A DNA stretch of 64,000 nt, taken from Bradyrhizobium canariense (GTDB lineage: Bacteria; Pseudomonadota; Alphaproteobacteria; Rhizobiales; Xanthobacteraceae). Below are positions 26,405-33,783 of the stretch, one piece after another; within the stretch, counting starts at the first letter, position 1; every line of letters begins with the position of its first letter. Where the stretch lies: NCBI RefSeq assembly GCF_019402665.1, contig NZ_VSST01000062.1, positions 1-64,000 on the forward strand, in the 5' to 3' direction. Below the pieces are notes generated by a model. That model worked only from the letters and a program-made list of their open reading frames with translations. It was not told the DNA's origin and ran no database searches. The position numbers were made by a program, and so were the translations under genes.

Positions 26405-27507
26405 CGCTCGATCGCCAGTTTCGCCGGCACAGCACGTTCGGTACGAATCCAGGCCACCGTCAGTTCCCAGACCACAGATAGAATGATAGGTCCGATGAAG
26501 AGGCCGATGATCCCATGGAAGAGGGTTCCTCCGATCACCCCGATCAGGATCACGAGCGCCGGCGTGGTCAGGCCGCGGCCCATGACAAGCGGTTTCAGGA
26601 TATTGTCGAGCACCGACACGATCACGAGAAACACCGTCAGCAGGAGCGCGATCGGAAATTCCTTGTCGGTCCAGATCCAGATGATAACCGGCAGGATGAC
26701 GATGGTCCCGCCGATCTGCACGATCGACAGCAACAGCACCACGAAGGCAAGAAGGCCCGCGCTGGCGATGCCGGCGAGCTTGAAACCTATTCCCGCCAGC
26801 AAGGCTTGGATGATAGCAACGCCGATCACGCCTTGAGCCACCGCACGGATCGTGGCTCCCGCCAAGTCCAAAAAATGCTCGCTTTGGTCCGGCACGATGC
26901 GCGACAGAAAGCTGCGCCCTGCGGCCACGAGCTGAGGTCCATACGGAAACAGCACGCCGGCCACCGCCACCGACAGCAGAAACTTGACCGTTCCCACACC
27001 GGCATTGCCGGCAAACCCAAGCAAGGTGGTCGCGAATGGCTTCAAATAGGGCACGACCGCGCGCAAGAGCGACCGGAGGTTGGTCGTCGCCTGATCCCAG
27101 AGATCGAAGAGCTGAGGCCCGATGACTGGCCACTCCTTGAGCGACTGCGGCGGCGAAGGCACATGCAATTCACCGGCCGTCACCTGGGCGGCAAGATCGG
27201 TGATCCCGTCGACCGCGCCCATGCCCAGCCAGGTCGCCGGTCCGATCACCACAGCCAGGTTGACGAGCGTGAGGATCGTCGCCGCAAGCTTCGGCCGCCC
27301 ACCGAGAATGTCGCTGAGGCGCCGAAAAACCGGGTTCAGCGCAGCAGCAAGCACGACACTCCAGGCCAATATGGGGATGAATGGACGGACCAGGAGGAGC
27401 GCCCAGACGAGCAGCAGCCCGAGCAATCCAAGCCGGATCAAAAGCTGGATGATCTCGTCTCCAGAGAATATCTGACGGAGTGTTTTCACGGACGCGCCTT
27501 CAGTCAT
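26401..27507 (-). CDS. AI-2E family permease-like membrane protein
   Basis: This protein of about 368 residues belongs to the AI-2E transporter (UPF0118, YdiK/PerM) family. Hydrophobic helices lie at about residues 20-70, and the second half holds GVIGVAIIQALLAGIGFKLAGI, DNILKPLVMGRGL and GGTLFHGIIGLFIGPIIL, typical of the family. Members export small molecules or act in Na+/H+ antiport; the substrate here is unknown. Possible starts are ATG at 27516 or 27507 and GTG at 27489; the last has the better ribosome binding site (GAAGG). A FixK-type box lies only about 40-60 bp upstream. Confidence 0.9.
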   Translation of the reverse strand: MTEGASVKTLRQIFSGDEIIQLLIRLGLLGLLLVWALLLVRPFIPILAWSVVLAAALNPVFRRLSDILGGRPKLAATILTLVNLAVVIGPATWLGMGAVDGITDLAAQVTAGELHVPSPPQSLKEWPVIGPQLFDLWDQATTNLRSLLRAVVPYLKPFATTLLGFAGNAGVGTVKFLLSVAVAGVLFPYGPQLVAAGRSFLSRIVPDQSEHFLDLAGATIRAVAQGVIGVAIIQALLAGIGFKLAGIASAGLLAFVVLLLSIVQIGGTIVILPVIIWIWTDKEFPIALLLTVFLVIVSVLDNILKPLVMGRGLTTPALVILIGVIGGTLFHGIIGLFIGPIILSVVWELTVAWIRTERAVPAKLAIER

Positions 27508-27553
27508 GCCGCGCATGCTGAGGCGAACTAGCCCCTGCTCTCACGCCGCGCGC

Positions 27554-27567
27554 TTGATCCAGATCAA
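27554..27567. promoter_or_regulatory. FixK/FNR-type box upstream of AI-2E-type gene
   Basis: TTGATCCAGATCAA is a perfect TTGAT-N4-ATCAA site, 46 bp upstream of the ATG at 27507. At this distance the transcript would have a very short leader. Confidence 0.75.
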
Positions 27568-27580
27568 GCGTCGAGCCTCT

Positions 27581-27616
27581 TCTAGGGCTGTGGTCCGGTC
27601 TAGGGCTGCGGTCCGG
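27581..27616. repeat. tandem 18-bp duplication at the end of the HD-domain gene
   Basis: TCTAGGGCTGTGGTCCGG is followed at once by TCTAGGGCTGCGGTCCGG (17 of 18 identical). Read on the minus strand, each copy encodes Gly-Pro-Gln-Pro-stop, so the gene ends at the first copy and the second repeats the same ending. Confidence 0.8.
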
Positions 27617-28445
27617 AGAGAGTCAGCTCACGCTCGGCCCGAAATACGTTGCCGTAGAGACTCGCTATCCATTGCCGGCCTCGAGACGTCACGTTGAGAT
27701 AACGTATCGCCGGTTGGATCTGGGGAGCTACGTTACTCCAATAGAATTGTGGATATTTGTAAACGATGTCCGCTGGCGTCGCGTAGCCCAAGGTCTTGTT
27801 GAGTCCGATCTCCTCGAACTCGTAGAACAGCGCGTTGGACTTCTTCAGATAGTTGGGATCGCCGAGCTGACCGATGAGATCGGCGGCCCGCAACAGCAAT
27901 CCCTCCTCTTCAATGAGGCTGTCATTCGAAGACATCGTGTAAGGAAACCGGGTATATTCGATCGCCCGAGCGACCCGATCGGCATCCACCTGCTCGACGG
28001 AATCCAACCGTTCCAGCACGAACAGTTTCGACCGATCGACATGGTATGGCGCGAGAGCCGCATCGGACGATCCTCGCGGCAGACGAACCGTGTTGCCGGT
28101 GACGTCCGCGATGAACAGATCGTCCTCATCGCCCTGAACGACGCCGCGGACGTATCCGATGTCGTGGGCAAGGCACGCCAGAATGAAATTCGCATAGTCG
28201 TTTGCCGTGGTGGGCCGGAGCAGCGCGCGGCCTGTCAGGATATCGTGCCCGGCAAGGGTCACGAGCAACGTATGCTCGATGTTGTGATAGAGAGCATCGC
28301 TGTTGCCGATGCACTCCATCGTGAGCTTGGCTGCAAATGGAAGCAATTCGGTCAGGCCGGCATGCGAGGCGCCGAACCGGTCCTTGGTTTCCGTCGTCAG
28401 AAACGCGCCCAGAGCTTGCGACACCAGTTCTGGAACTGTGATCAT
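27600..28445 (-). CDS. HD-domain metal-dependent phosphohydrolase
   Basis: This 281-residue cytosolic protein has the HD-superfamily metal ligands: His in YHNIEHT (about residue 54) and the His-Asp pair in CLAHDIGY (about residue 93). The spacing is nearer to eukaryotic-type cyclic nucleotide phosphodiesterases (H-N-x-x-H) than to HD-GYP. No sensor or receiver domain is present. The substrate may be a cyclic nucleotide or another phosphoester (inference). The ATG at 28445 follows GGAG. The C-terminus coincides with a tandem duplication. Confidence 0.8.
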   Translation of the reverse strand: MITVPELVSQALGAFLTTETKDRFGASHAGLTELLPFAAKLTMECIGNSDALYHNIEHTLLVTLAGHDILTGRALLRPTTANDYANFILACLAHDIGYVRGVVQGDEDDLFIADVTGNTVRLPRGSSDAALAPYHVDRSKLFVLERLDSVEQVDADRVARAIEYTRFPYTMSSNDSLIEEEGLLLRAADLIGQLGDPNYLKKSNALFYEFEEIGLNKTLGYATPADIVYKYPQFYWSNVAPQIQPAIRYLNVTSRGRQWIASLYGNVFRAERELTLSGPQP

Positions 28446-28753
28446 CAGGCCGCTCCACTATGCAAGTGTCGACGATATGCAGATCGAGCCGTTGCGATTA
28501 ATGTTCGCTATATTCGCAGGTTCTTCAAGCCCGCCGCGCTCTGCGACCTAAGGACGATCCATCTGGTGCCGCGCCTCGGGCAAGCGGGCCCGTGACCGGC
28601 CGGAGCCGCTCACGGCCTCCAAGCTCGCTCGTTGATTCAAATCAAGGCCAAGCCGGTAACGACCGCAAACATTTCATGTGCGCGGTCGTGCCGCCGGCGT
28701 GACGGAATTCTTCTCTCGCCGGTCAGTCGAGATTTAAACCAGTGGAGGATATG
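28446..28753. other. intergenic region with FixK-type box
   Basis: This 308-bp region separates two divergent genes. Apart from the FixK-type box at 28632 and the ribosome binding site GGAGG at 28744, nothing was recognised. Confidence 0.5.
28632..28645. promoter_or_regulatory. FixK/FNR-type box upstream of Gly/Tyr-rich protein gene
   Basis: TTGATTCAAATCAA is a perfect TTGAT-N4-ATCAA site, 108 bp upstream of the start at 28754. Confidence 0.72.
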
Positions 28754-29241
28754 ATGAGGTTCATCAAAGGAGCATTTCCAGCAATTCTTACTGTCGCGAC
28801 CACCATGATTTCTGTAGCCGGAAGCGAAGCAGCGCCCTTGCCGACCAACGTCGGCGCCATGAGAGCCACGCTCGATAATGACGTGGTGAAAGTGCGCTAC
28901 GGAGGCTGGGGTTATCGCGGCGGATGGGGCGGAGGCTACCGCGGAGCGGGATTGGGCTATCGTGGTTTGGGCTATCGCGGCGCCGGATATGGCTACAGAG
29001 GTTACGGATATCGAGGCTACCGTGGCTGGGGCGCCGGCGCGGTGGTTGCGGGCGCTGTCGTGGGTGGCGCGATCGCAAGCTCCGGCTACTATGGTGCATA
29101 TCCTTCCTACGCGGCGGATACTCCTCTTACGGCGGAGGATACGGCTATGAATATTGTCCGCCCAGTGCCTACAGCGCCTACGGTAGCTATGGCGGTTATA
29201 GCGGCTACTATGCGAGGCGGAGCTACTATTCCGGCTGGTAG
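28754..29241 (+). pseudogene. Gly/Tyr-rich exported protein with apparent frameshift
   Basis: The gene starts at ATG 28754 behind GGAGG and encodes a signal peptide, then GYRG-type repeats up to about 29110. There the frame changes: the original frame becomes non-repetitive (ends at 29344), while the neighbouring frame takes up Gly/Tyr-rich codons (GGYSSYGGGYGYEYCPPSAY and onward, ending RRSYYSGW-stop at 29241). Loss of one base near 29108-29114 explains this. It may be a real mutation or a sequencing error; if the sequence is right, an altered protein of about 196 residues would be made. The intact protein would be a structural envelope protein of unknown function. Confidence 0.7.
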
Positions 29242-29556
29242 ATCTGCCCCGGATTTTCCTGAGCACGCGCTCTTGGTGCCCGGGCTCGTCTTCGCGAGTC
29301 CTGAAAGCGCCAACGCGGCCGTATATTGCCAATATGTGGACTAGCCCGCGCATTGCGTCGCAAGACCGGGCGTCGTCTTGGGAGTGCGTCCCGTCGCGCG
29401 CGCTGCCGCACGAGAAGCAGTGCGGTCCGGCACTCCGACCAACCGCGGCGGTCCGGTCGATCGCGCCGGCAGACGCTGACTGGCTTGCACGATGAGACCA
29501 CAAAAATGAGGGCCGACATGACTGCCGGCCCCCTGAAGACATCAGACCGGGAGAGT
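29242..29556. other. intergenic region with terminator
   Basis: If the frameshift above is corrected, this 315-bp stretch is non-coding. It holds a minus-strand terminator for the porin gene (29502-29533). Nothing else was recognised. Confidence 0.5.
29502..29533 (-). terminator. rho-independent terminator of the Omp31-like gene
   Basis: On the minus strand GGGCCG and CGGCCC pair around a 10-base loop, and TCATTTTTG follows. A stem followed by a T-run just after the stop codon at 29557 fits an intrinsic terminator. Confidence 0.6.
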
Positions 29557-30312
29557 TCAGTACCTCGCGACGACCGGGTTGGCCCCTCCGAAGCGGTAGT
29601 TGAAGCGCACGGTGAGCATATCCACGTCCTGGGTGATCCGGTCGTTTACAAAAGCGGCAAGGCGCGGATCGGCGGCCGTGAACGAATTATTCCGATGCCC
29701 CATGAACAGATGGTCGTATTCGAGCCCCACCGACCAGTTCGGGGTGAAGCCATACTCGTATCCGACACCAATGACACCACCCCAGCGGGTTGCGCTTTGC
29801 GCCGCGAGCTCGGCGCCGGACGCAGTATCAAGCACGCTGAGACGATTGTCTGTTACCGCAGCGCCACCCTTCACGTAGAACAGTGACGCATTCCAGGCGT
29901 AGCCGATCTGGCCGGTGAAGAGGCCGATGGCGCTCGTTTTGGCGCGCGTGGAGAGCGCCGGATTGAACAGGCTGACGCGCTGGTTGCTGAGATCCGCCCA
30001 ATCGCCCTGAGCCTCCAGACCAAACACCCACTGGCTGGCCTGCCAGCGATAACCGAGCTGGCCACCGATGACACCACCGGAACGATCGCGGCAGCCAGAG
30101 GCGACGGCGACTCCAGCCGCGTCAAGGAAATCGACGCAGTTGTGGTTCTGCGCCCAGCCACCATTGCCGCCGATGTAGAACCCCGTCCAATTGTAGATCG
30201 GAATGATCGGTGCCGGTGGAGGCGCCTTTACGGCCATATCGGCAGCCATGGCGGTCCCCGCCGTGCACAGCGCCACCAGACCAACGGTTGCTAGTAGAAG
30301 TCTTTTCATCAT
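29557..30312 (-). CDS. Omp31-like outer membrane beta-barrel protein
   Basis: This 251-residue protein has a signal peptide (ending AMAADM) and the typical start of rhizobial small porin-like barrels: Ala-Asp-Met-Ala-Val-Lys-Ala-Pro-Pro-Pro, then YNWTGFYIGGNGGW. Alternating strands follow, and the C-terminus is MLTVRFNYRFGG with a terminal aromatic region, as needed for BAM-dependent insertion. It is an eight-stranded OmpA/Omp31-class barrel by analogy. The start was set at ATG 30312 behind AGGAGAG. An intrinsic terminator follows. No FixK-type box was found upstream. Confidence 0.9.
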   Translation of the reverse strand: MMKRLLLATVGLVALCTAGTAMAADMAVKAPPPAPIIPIYNWTGFYIGGNGGWAQNHNCVDFLDAAGVAVASGCRDRSGGVIGGQLGYRWQASQWVFGLEAQGDWADLSNQRVSLFNPALSTRAKTSAIGLFTGQIGYAWNASLFYVKGGAAVTDNRLSVLDTASGAELAAQSATRWGGVIGVGYEYGFTPNWSVGLEYDHLFMGHRNNSFTAADPRLAAFVNDRITQDVDMLTVRFNYRFGGANPVVARY

Positions 30313-30484
30313 GCTCTCTCCTTGCCGGCCGCTTTTGATTGCCCGATCGGCGGCTTGTTGCACTGCAATCATCCCCCAACTTCCAGCTGAAACTCTACGG
30401 GCGACGCCACAAACTCCACGTGCCATAATGGCAACACTCAAGACATTTCGACGCGACATCGGCATGAGCACCAAGACATGCTGC

Positions 30485-30760
30485 CTATTTCTCCGGGTCG
30501 CGCTTGGCATCGTGGCCGGCAACCTCGTCGCCTCGGTCTTGCTCTATCCAGGACGGGATATCGCTCGAGAGAATCAGCCGTCGCGGCAAAAAGGGATTGA
30601 GCGTGCCTGCAAACACGATCAATCCCTCATTGAACTTCGCTCGCGCGAAAGCCCGCGCCTCGGCTTCGCTCTCGAATGTGCGTGTCTCCCGTGGACTTCG
30701 CCGCTTCGGCAAGGTCCCACGCTTGTGCACCTCGAATGTTACGTACCAGGTCTGCGGCAT
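30485..30760 (-). CDS. small conserved hypothetical protein
   Basis: This 91-residue basic protein has no signal peptide or membrane helix. It reads MPQTWYVTFEVHKRGTLPKR, then FESEAEARAFARAKFNEGLI, then LPRRLI. This pattern of a short beta segment plus an alpha helix recurs in small rhizobial proteins of unknown function. A GGAAG sequence lies upstream of the ATG at 30760. The gene is monocistronic, between a small basic protein gene and the porin gene. Confidence 0.65.
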   Translation of the reverse strand: MPQTWYVTFEVHKRGTLPKRRSPRETRTFESEAEARAFARAKFNEGLIVFAGTLNPFLPRRLILSSDIPSWIEQDRGDEVAGHDAKRDPEK

Positions 30761-30832
30761 CCGCCAGCTTCCGGATCGCGATCAAGCAGACATCTGCCGG
30801 CGAACGATAATCGGTGAGGTCATGTCGGCGTC

Positions 30833-31096
30833 CTAATTGCGCCGCTCTTCACGGCGCTCCGTGCGCCCTGTACGCCTTTCCTGACGGCGCTCAGTCCGGC
30901 CCGCGCGCCGTTCCTGACGCCGCTCGTGGCGGGCTCCGCGCCTCTCCTGGCGTCGCTCCATGCCGATCGTCTGCGCCGGCGCTTCTGCTCCGAACAGGAA
31001 CGTTCCGGAGGTCGCCAATCCGAGTACCGCGGCCCATCCGAGCAACGAAAGAGCCCGGCGACGATCGATTCGCTCAGACCTCGACGTTTCACTCAT
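30833..31096 (-). CDS. small exported protein with Arg/Glu-rich ERRQERR repeats
   Basis: This 87-residue protein starts with a basic region containing RRR and a hydrophobic stretch (ALSLLGWAAVLGLATSG), perhaps a Tat-like signal or an anchor. The second half is four copies of a short repeat (ERRQERRxGRxE). The mature part is therefore almost wholly Arg, Glu and Gln. Its function is unknown; such proteins could bind nucleic acid, polyphosphate or anionic surface polymers. A GGGAG lies upstream of the ATG. A near-box (TTGATAGTATCAA, spacer 3) lies 59 bp upstream. Confidence 0.7.
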   Translation of the reverse strand: MSETSRSERIDRRRALSLLGWAAVLGLATSGTFLFGAEAPAQTIGMERRQERRGARHERRQERRAGRTERRQERRTGRTERREERRN

Positions 31097-31208
31097 GTCA
31101 GTTACTCCCGATCTTCAAGGACGTTTGATTGGGCAATGCCTCGACGTGCACTCGTTGATAGTATCAATGGCGGGCGCCCCACTCCGAAGATGCGACGATA
31201 GGAGACGC

Positions 31209-31643
31209 TCACCAAACCTGGTTGCCGAACCAGCCGTATTGCGGCGGCCGCGCGACGAGCCGGATATTTTTTTCGATGTGCCTCCTCGCACTTTTGTTTT
31301 GGCGCTGCGGCTTCACATCAGCCTTTGTCGACGGACGCGCTGGTGGTCGTTCGGCATCGGGGGCTCCTAGCTGAGCAAAGGCCTCGCGAGCGCGCCTCTG
31401 TGAGACGTCGGCGCCGGGCAGGATACCAAGCTCGACCCTGGCGATGTCGGTTGCGACAATCGTCGGCAGGCTAGTGTCGAGAACGACCCGCTCGGGTAAT
31501 TTCCAATCGGAATGGATGCGGATGGTCGCGGAGCGCGCAGCTCCACCGTGGATGGCGGGCCGATCCGGCACCAGTGCGTCCACAACAAAGAGCATCGCGA
31601 GCAACGTACTGCCGACATAGAGCAGATATCGTGAGATGGGCAT
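31209..31643 (-). CDS. small membrane-anchored hypothetical protein
   Basis: This protein of about 144 residues begins MPISRYLLYVGSTLLAMLF, an N-terminal transmembrane helix. A periplasmic part follows with a conserved-looking patch (IRIHSDWKLPERVVLDTSLP) and a basic C-terminal tail. Similar single-helix proteins occur in bradyrhizobia without known function. The start is uncertain: ATG 31643 and 31655 fit the helix, but the frame is open to GTG 31826, only 44 bp from the FixK-type box at 31870, so a longer protein is possible. Confidence 0.62.
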   Translation of the reverse strand: MPISRYLLYVGSTLLAMLFVVDALVPDRPAIHGGAARSATIRIHSDWKLPERVVLDTSLPTIVATDIARVELGILPGADVSQRRAREAFAQLGAPDAERPPARPSTKADVKPQRQNKSARRHIEKNIRLVARPPQYGWFGNQVW

Positions 31644-31869
31644 TGTCGGCGCCATTGCCGCCGCAGATCTTCGCCGGGCAAGCAACGGGCCACGGCGGCA
31701 GAATTGGCGAAGCAATGCAACCTGCATGGCATGGCTGCCTAAATCGAGCCGCCGCTTCTGCCGCGGCGCGCCCCTGGTGAAGCACTTGCTGAGGCATGGC
31801 GGCGCTTCGTCGGTAAGCGCACGCACGCTGCAGCAGGCGAATATTCACCGCGTCCGAACGCGGCTTCGC

Positions 31870-31883
31870 TTGAGCCAGATCAA
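31870..31883. promoter_or_regulatory. FixK/FNR-type box with one half-site mismatch
   Basis: TTGAGCCAGATCAA matches TTGAT-N4-ATCAA except for one base. It lies between the minus-strand membrane protein gene and the plus-strand gene at 32047. Confidence 0.5.
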
Positions 31884-31944
31884 CGAATTGAACTATCGCA
31901 ACACGGCCTCGCATAGTATCGCACGGCTTGGTCAGTGGCCGTGA

Positions 31945-31963
31945 CCTGCCCCTTGGTACAATG
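31945..31963 (+). promoter_or_regulatory. CCTG-NN-CCTTGGTACAATG motif, copy 3
   Basis: This sequence (CCTGCCCCTTGGTACAATG) matches the copy at 23668 in 17 of 19 bases and lies 84 bp upstream of the start at 32047. Confidence 0.5.
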
Positions 31964-32046
31964 ACCGGAAGGGCAATTGCAGAGGTGTGGCACGCAACGC
32001 AGAATTCTCACCGTGTACATCGAGCTTCTGGCAGGGAGGGCCGATG

Positions 32047-32334
32047 ATGAGTCAATTCGAGCTGAGTTCGCGCGCAGCACTTTGCCGGCAGCTTGCAAGC
32101 CAGGATCCGGCAAACCAAACGGTCTGGATGGCCGAGGCAAGAAGCTGGTCACGGCTGGCCGCCGAGATGCTTCCTGATGAGCACCAATTGAAAGGCGGCA
32201 TCACCGCCCGGTTATTCTTCGCCTTCAACAAATTGGTCGCGGCGCAACACGAGCCTGCGAACCAAACGGCAGAAATGATGAAAAGTAGATCCAAACGCGT
32301 CATACCGCCTCGGAGCTTGTCACCGACTGCCTGA
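32047..32334 (+). CDS. small conserved hypothetical protein
   Basis: This 95-residue cytosolic protein begins MSQFELSSRAALCRQLASQD, continues with a helical WMAEARSWSRLAAEMLPDE segment and ends in a basic tail. I recognise no domain. The ATG pair at 32044/32047 follows GGGAGGG, a strong ribosome binding site, which supports expression. Upstream lie a shared 19-bp motif (84 bp) and a FixK-type box (about 164 bp). Confidence 0.6.
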   Translation: MSQFELSSRAALCRQLASQDPANQTVWMAEARSWSRLAAEMLPDEHQLKGGITARLFFAFNKLVAAQHEPANQTAEMMKSRSKRVIPPRSLSPTA

Positions 32335-32541
32335 CGCATTCCAGCGAGAAGCGTTCGCACGATTGCATACATGGCTCAAGTATGGAGAGAGCCGGTGCAC
32401 CACGTGACAGCATGCTTTCCGATGCGACCCGGCGGGCTGCACTCGTCGGACGTCAAAGCGTCGTCATCCAGATTCCCTTAACTCGATCTGAACTTGACCC
32501 GGTAAAATCGAAGACGAAGCAGATGCGATTTGTTGAATCCC

Positions 32542-32555
32542 TTGATCTAAAGCAA
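32542..32555. promoter_or_regulatory. FixK/FNR-type box (degenerate second half)
   Basis: TTGATCTAAAGCAA has a perfect left half and one mismatch in the right half (AGCAA). It lies 60 bp upstream of the start at 32616. Confidence 0.5.
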
Positions 32556-32615
32556 GCCGCCGCCCTGGTGCTGCGTTGGTGTGGTGGCGTTGAAGTTCAT
32601 TTTTGGAGAACGTCC

Positions 32616-32948
32616 ATGAAGTCGATAAGCGCAAGGAAGATTGCCGTTGCCGTCGCCGCGCTCGTATGCGGCACGACGCTGTCCATCGGCTGGACCGATC
32701 AAGGCGGAGTTTCGCTGGGGCTCGACAAGGCGCAAGCGGCGACGAGGTTGTACGTCACTCCCTATTATCGCGGACACTACTACACTAACGAGGGTCTGCC
32801 CTGGTACGCCGTGCGAGCCTATTACTTCGGCGGACCGTGGAGCTATGGCTATAGCGGCTGGACCGACTATGCGGCGCGCAACGGCATCGGTTGCGTCCCA
32901 GGCTCGTTGGTGAAGGGCGGCGATGGCATCATGTACGTGTGCCAATAG
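32616..32948 (+). CDS. small exported protein, paralogue of the gene at 33379
   Basis: This 110-residue protein has a signal peptide (IAVAVAALVCGTTLSIGW), then a short motif (Asp-x-Gly-x-Ser-Leu-x-Leu-x-x-Ala-x-Ala) shared with the protein at 33379. A Tyr-rich mature part (YYRGHYYTNEGLPWYAVRAY) ends in a C-terminal two-Cys tail (GCVPGSLVKGGDGIMYVCQ). Its function is unknown. ATG at 32616 follows GGAGAACGTCC. A degenerate FixK-type box lies 60 bp upstream. Confidence 0.75.
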   Translation: MKSISARKIAVAVAALVCGTTLSIGWTDQGGVSLGLDKAQAATRLYVTPYYRGHYYTNEGLPWYAVRAYYFGGPWSYGYSGWTDYAARNGIGCVPGSLVKGGDGIMYVCQ

Positions 32949-33039
32949 AGCTTGATGATGGCGCGATGGGCGGCGCTCATTAAGCCGCCTGTCGCGCTAA
33001 TCTGAGCTCAGGAGATCGACGGCTGAGGGGGAGGATACC

Positions 33040-33213
33040 GTGACCTATGTTCTGGTCGTCATCAGCTGGCTCGGCGTCGCGAATGGCGCCGTCATATCGA
33101 CACAAGAATTTTCAAGCGCAGAGCGTTGCGAAGCAGCCCGGACGGCGCTGATGGAATACGCGAAAGCGCGCAGCAGCGACGAGACACTGAGGCCGCTCTG
33201 CATACAGAAGTAA
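33040..33213 (+). CDS. 57-residue hypothetical protein
   Basis: This short frame begins with GTG behind GGGGGAGGATACC, an excellent ribosome binding site. It encodes VTYVLVVISWLGVANGAVIS followed by a hydrophilic helix with a Cys pair (SSAERCEAARTALMEY, then RPLCIQK). One hydrophobic N-terminal helix suggests export or membrane anchoring. Small proteins with this layout (hydrophobic start, Glu-x-Cys helix, C-terminal Cys) are common in bradyrhizobia and lack a known role. Confidence 0.62.
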   Translation: MTYVLVVISWLGVANGAVISTQEFSSAERCEAARTALMEYAKARSSDETLRPLCIQK

Positions 33214-33307
33214 AAACGAGGCGAAAAGGGTGACGCATGTACCCGAACCCGACTGAATCGTTCTGGTGGTTCGCCTTCGGTTACCAGCTTACGATTTCGA
33301 CGGTTCC

Positions 33308-33321
33308 TTGATCTTGATCAA
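33308..33321. promoter_or_regulatory. FixK/FNR-type box upstream of small exported protein gene
   Basis: TTGATCTTGATCAA is a perfect TTGAT-N4-ATCAA site, 57 bp upstream of the start at 33379. Confidence 0.75.
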
Positions 33322-33378
33322 TGGTCCGAGCCCCAGTCCATGGAGCGTCCAAATTCACTCTCACAGGCGGAGACTATT

Positions 33379-33654
33379 ATGAAGCTTGGTTTGGTCACAA
33401 AATTATCACTCGCAGTTGCCGTGGTCGCCCTCGGAGTGTCCGGCTCGATGGACTGGTCGGTGGACGAAGGCCTTTCGCTCTCGCTCGGCCGGGCTGAAGC
33501 ACGGGTCGGGCGGCCCTTGACGCCCGTATCAGTCGCCGGCGTAGCACGGCGCACCACCAGGCGCGCGGTCGTCGGCGGCGCAGCAGTTGGTGCAGCCGCT
33601 GTCGGTACGGGATGTGTCCGCGTTCTGGTCAATGGCAGCTACGTCTGTCGCTGA
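33379..33654 (+). CDS. small exported protein, paralogue of the gene at 32616
   Basis: This 91-residue protein has a signal peptide (LSLAVAVVALGVSG) and a short motif (SVDEGLSLSLGRAEA) matching DQGGVSLGLDKAQA in the protein at 32616. An Arg/Ala/Val-rich middle part follows, and the end is a Cys tail (GTGCVRVLVNGSYVCR). ATG at 33379 follows GCGGAG. A perfect FixK-type box lies 57 bp upstream. The function is unknown; shared layout and control point to a small family of envelope proteins made under the same condition. Confidence 0.75.
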   Translation: MKLGLVTKLSLAVAVVALGVSGSMDWSVDEGLSLSLGRAEARVGRPLTPVSVAGVARRTTRRAVVGGAAVGAAAVGTGCVRVLVNGSYVCR

Positions 33655-33783
33655 TAGCCGTCGTAGCCGGCTCTGAACATCGTATCCTGCCGGACGATTT
33701 TTCTGCAGCATGTACTGTTCAGGTTTCGGAGCGCGATGGACGTTGCCACATGCGAGCGGCGATGCACCGAACAAATCCTCGTC

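Larger units (their letters stand above)
31644..32046. other. region with FixK-type box and shared motif
   Basis: This stretch holds either the 5' part of the upstream minus-strand gene (if it starts at 31826) or a long leader. It carries a FixK-type box at 31870 and copy 3 of the CCTG-NN-CCTTGGTACAATG motif at 31945. Nothing else was recognised. Confidence 0.5.

Noticed and set aside
31155..31167. FixK-like sequence TTGATAGTATCAA upstream of the ERRQERR protein
   Set aside because: The spacer is 3 rather than 4 bases, which would place the half-sites on the wrong faces; noted but not counted as a box.
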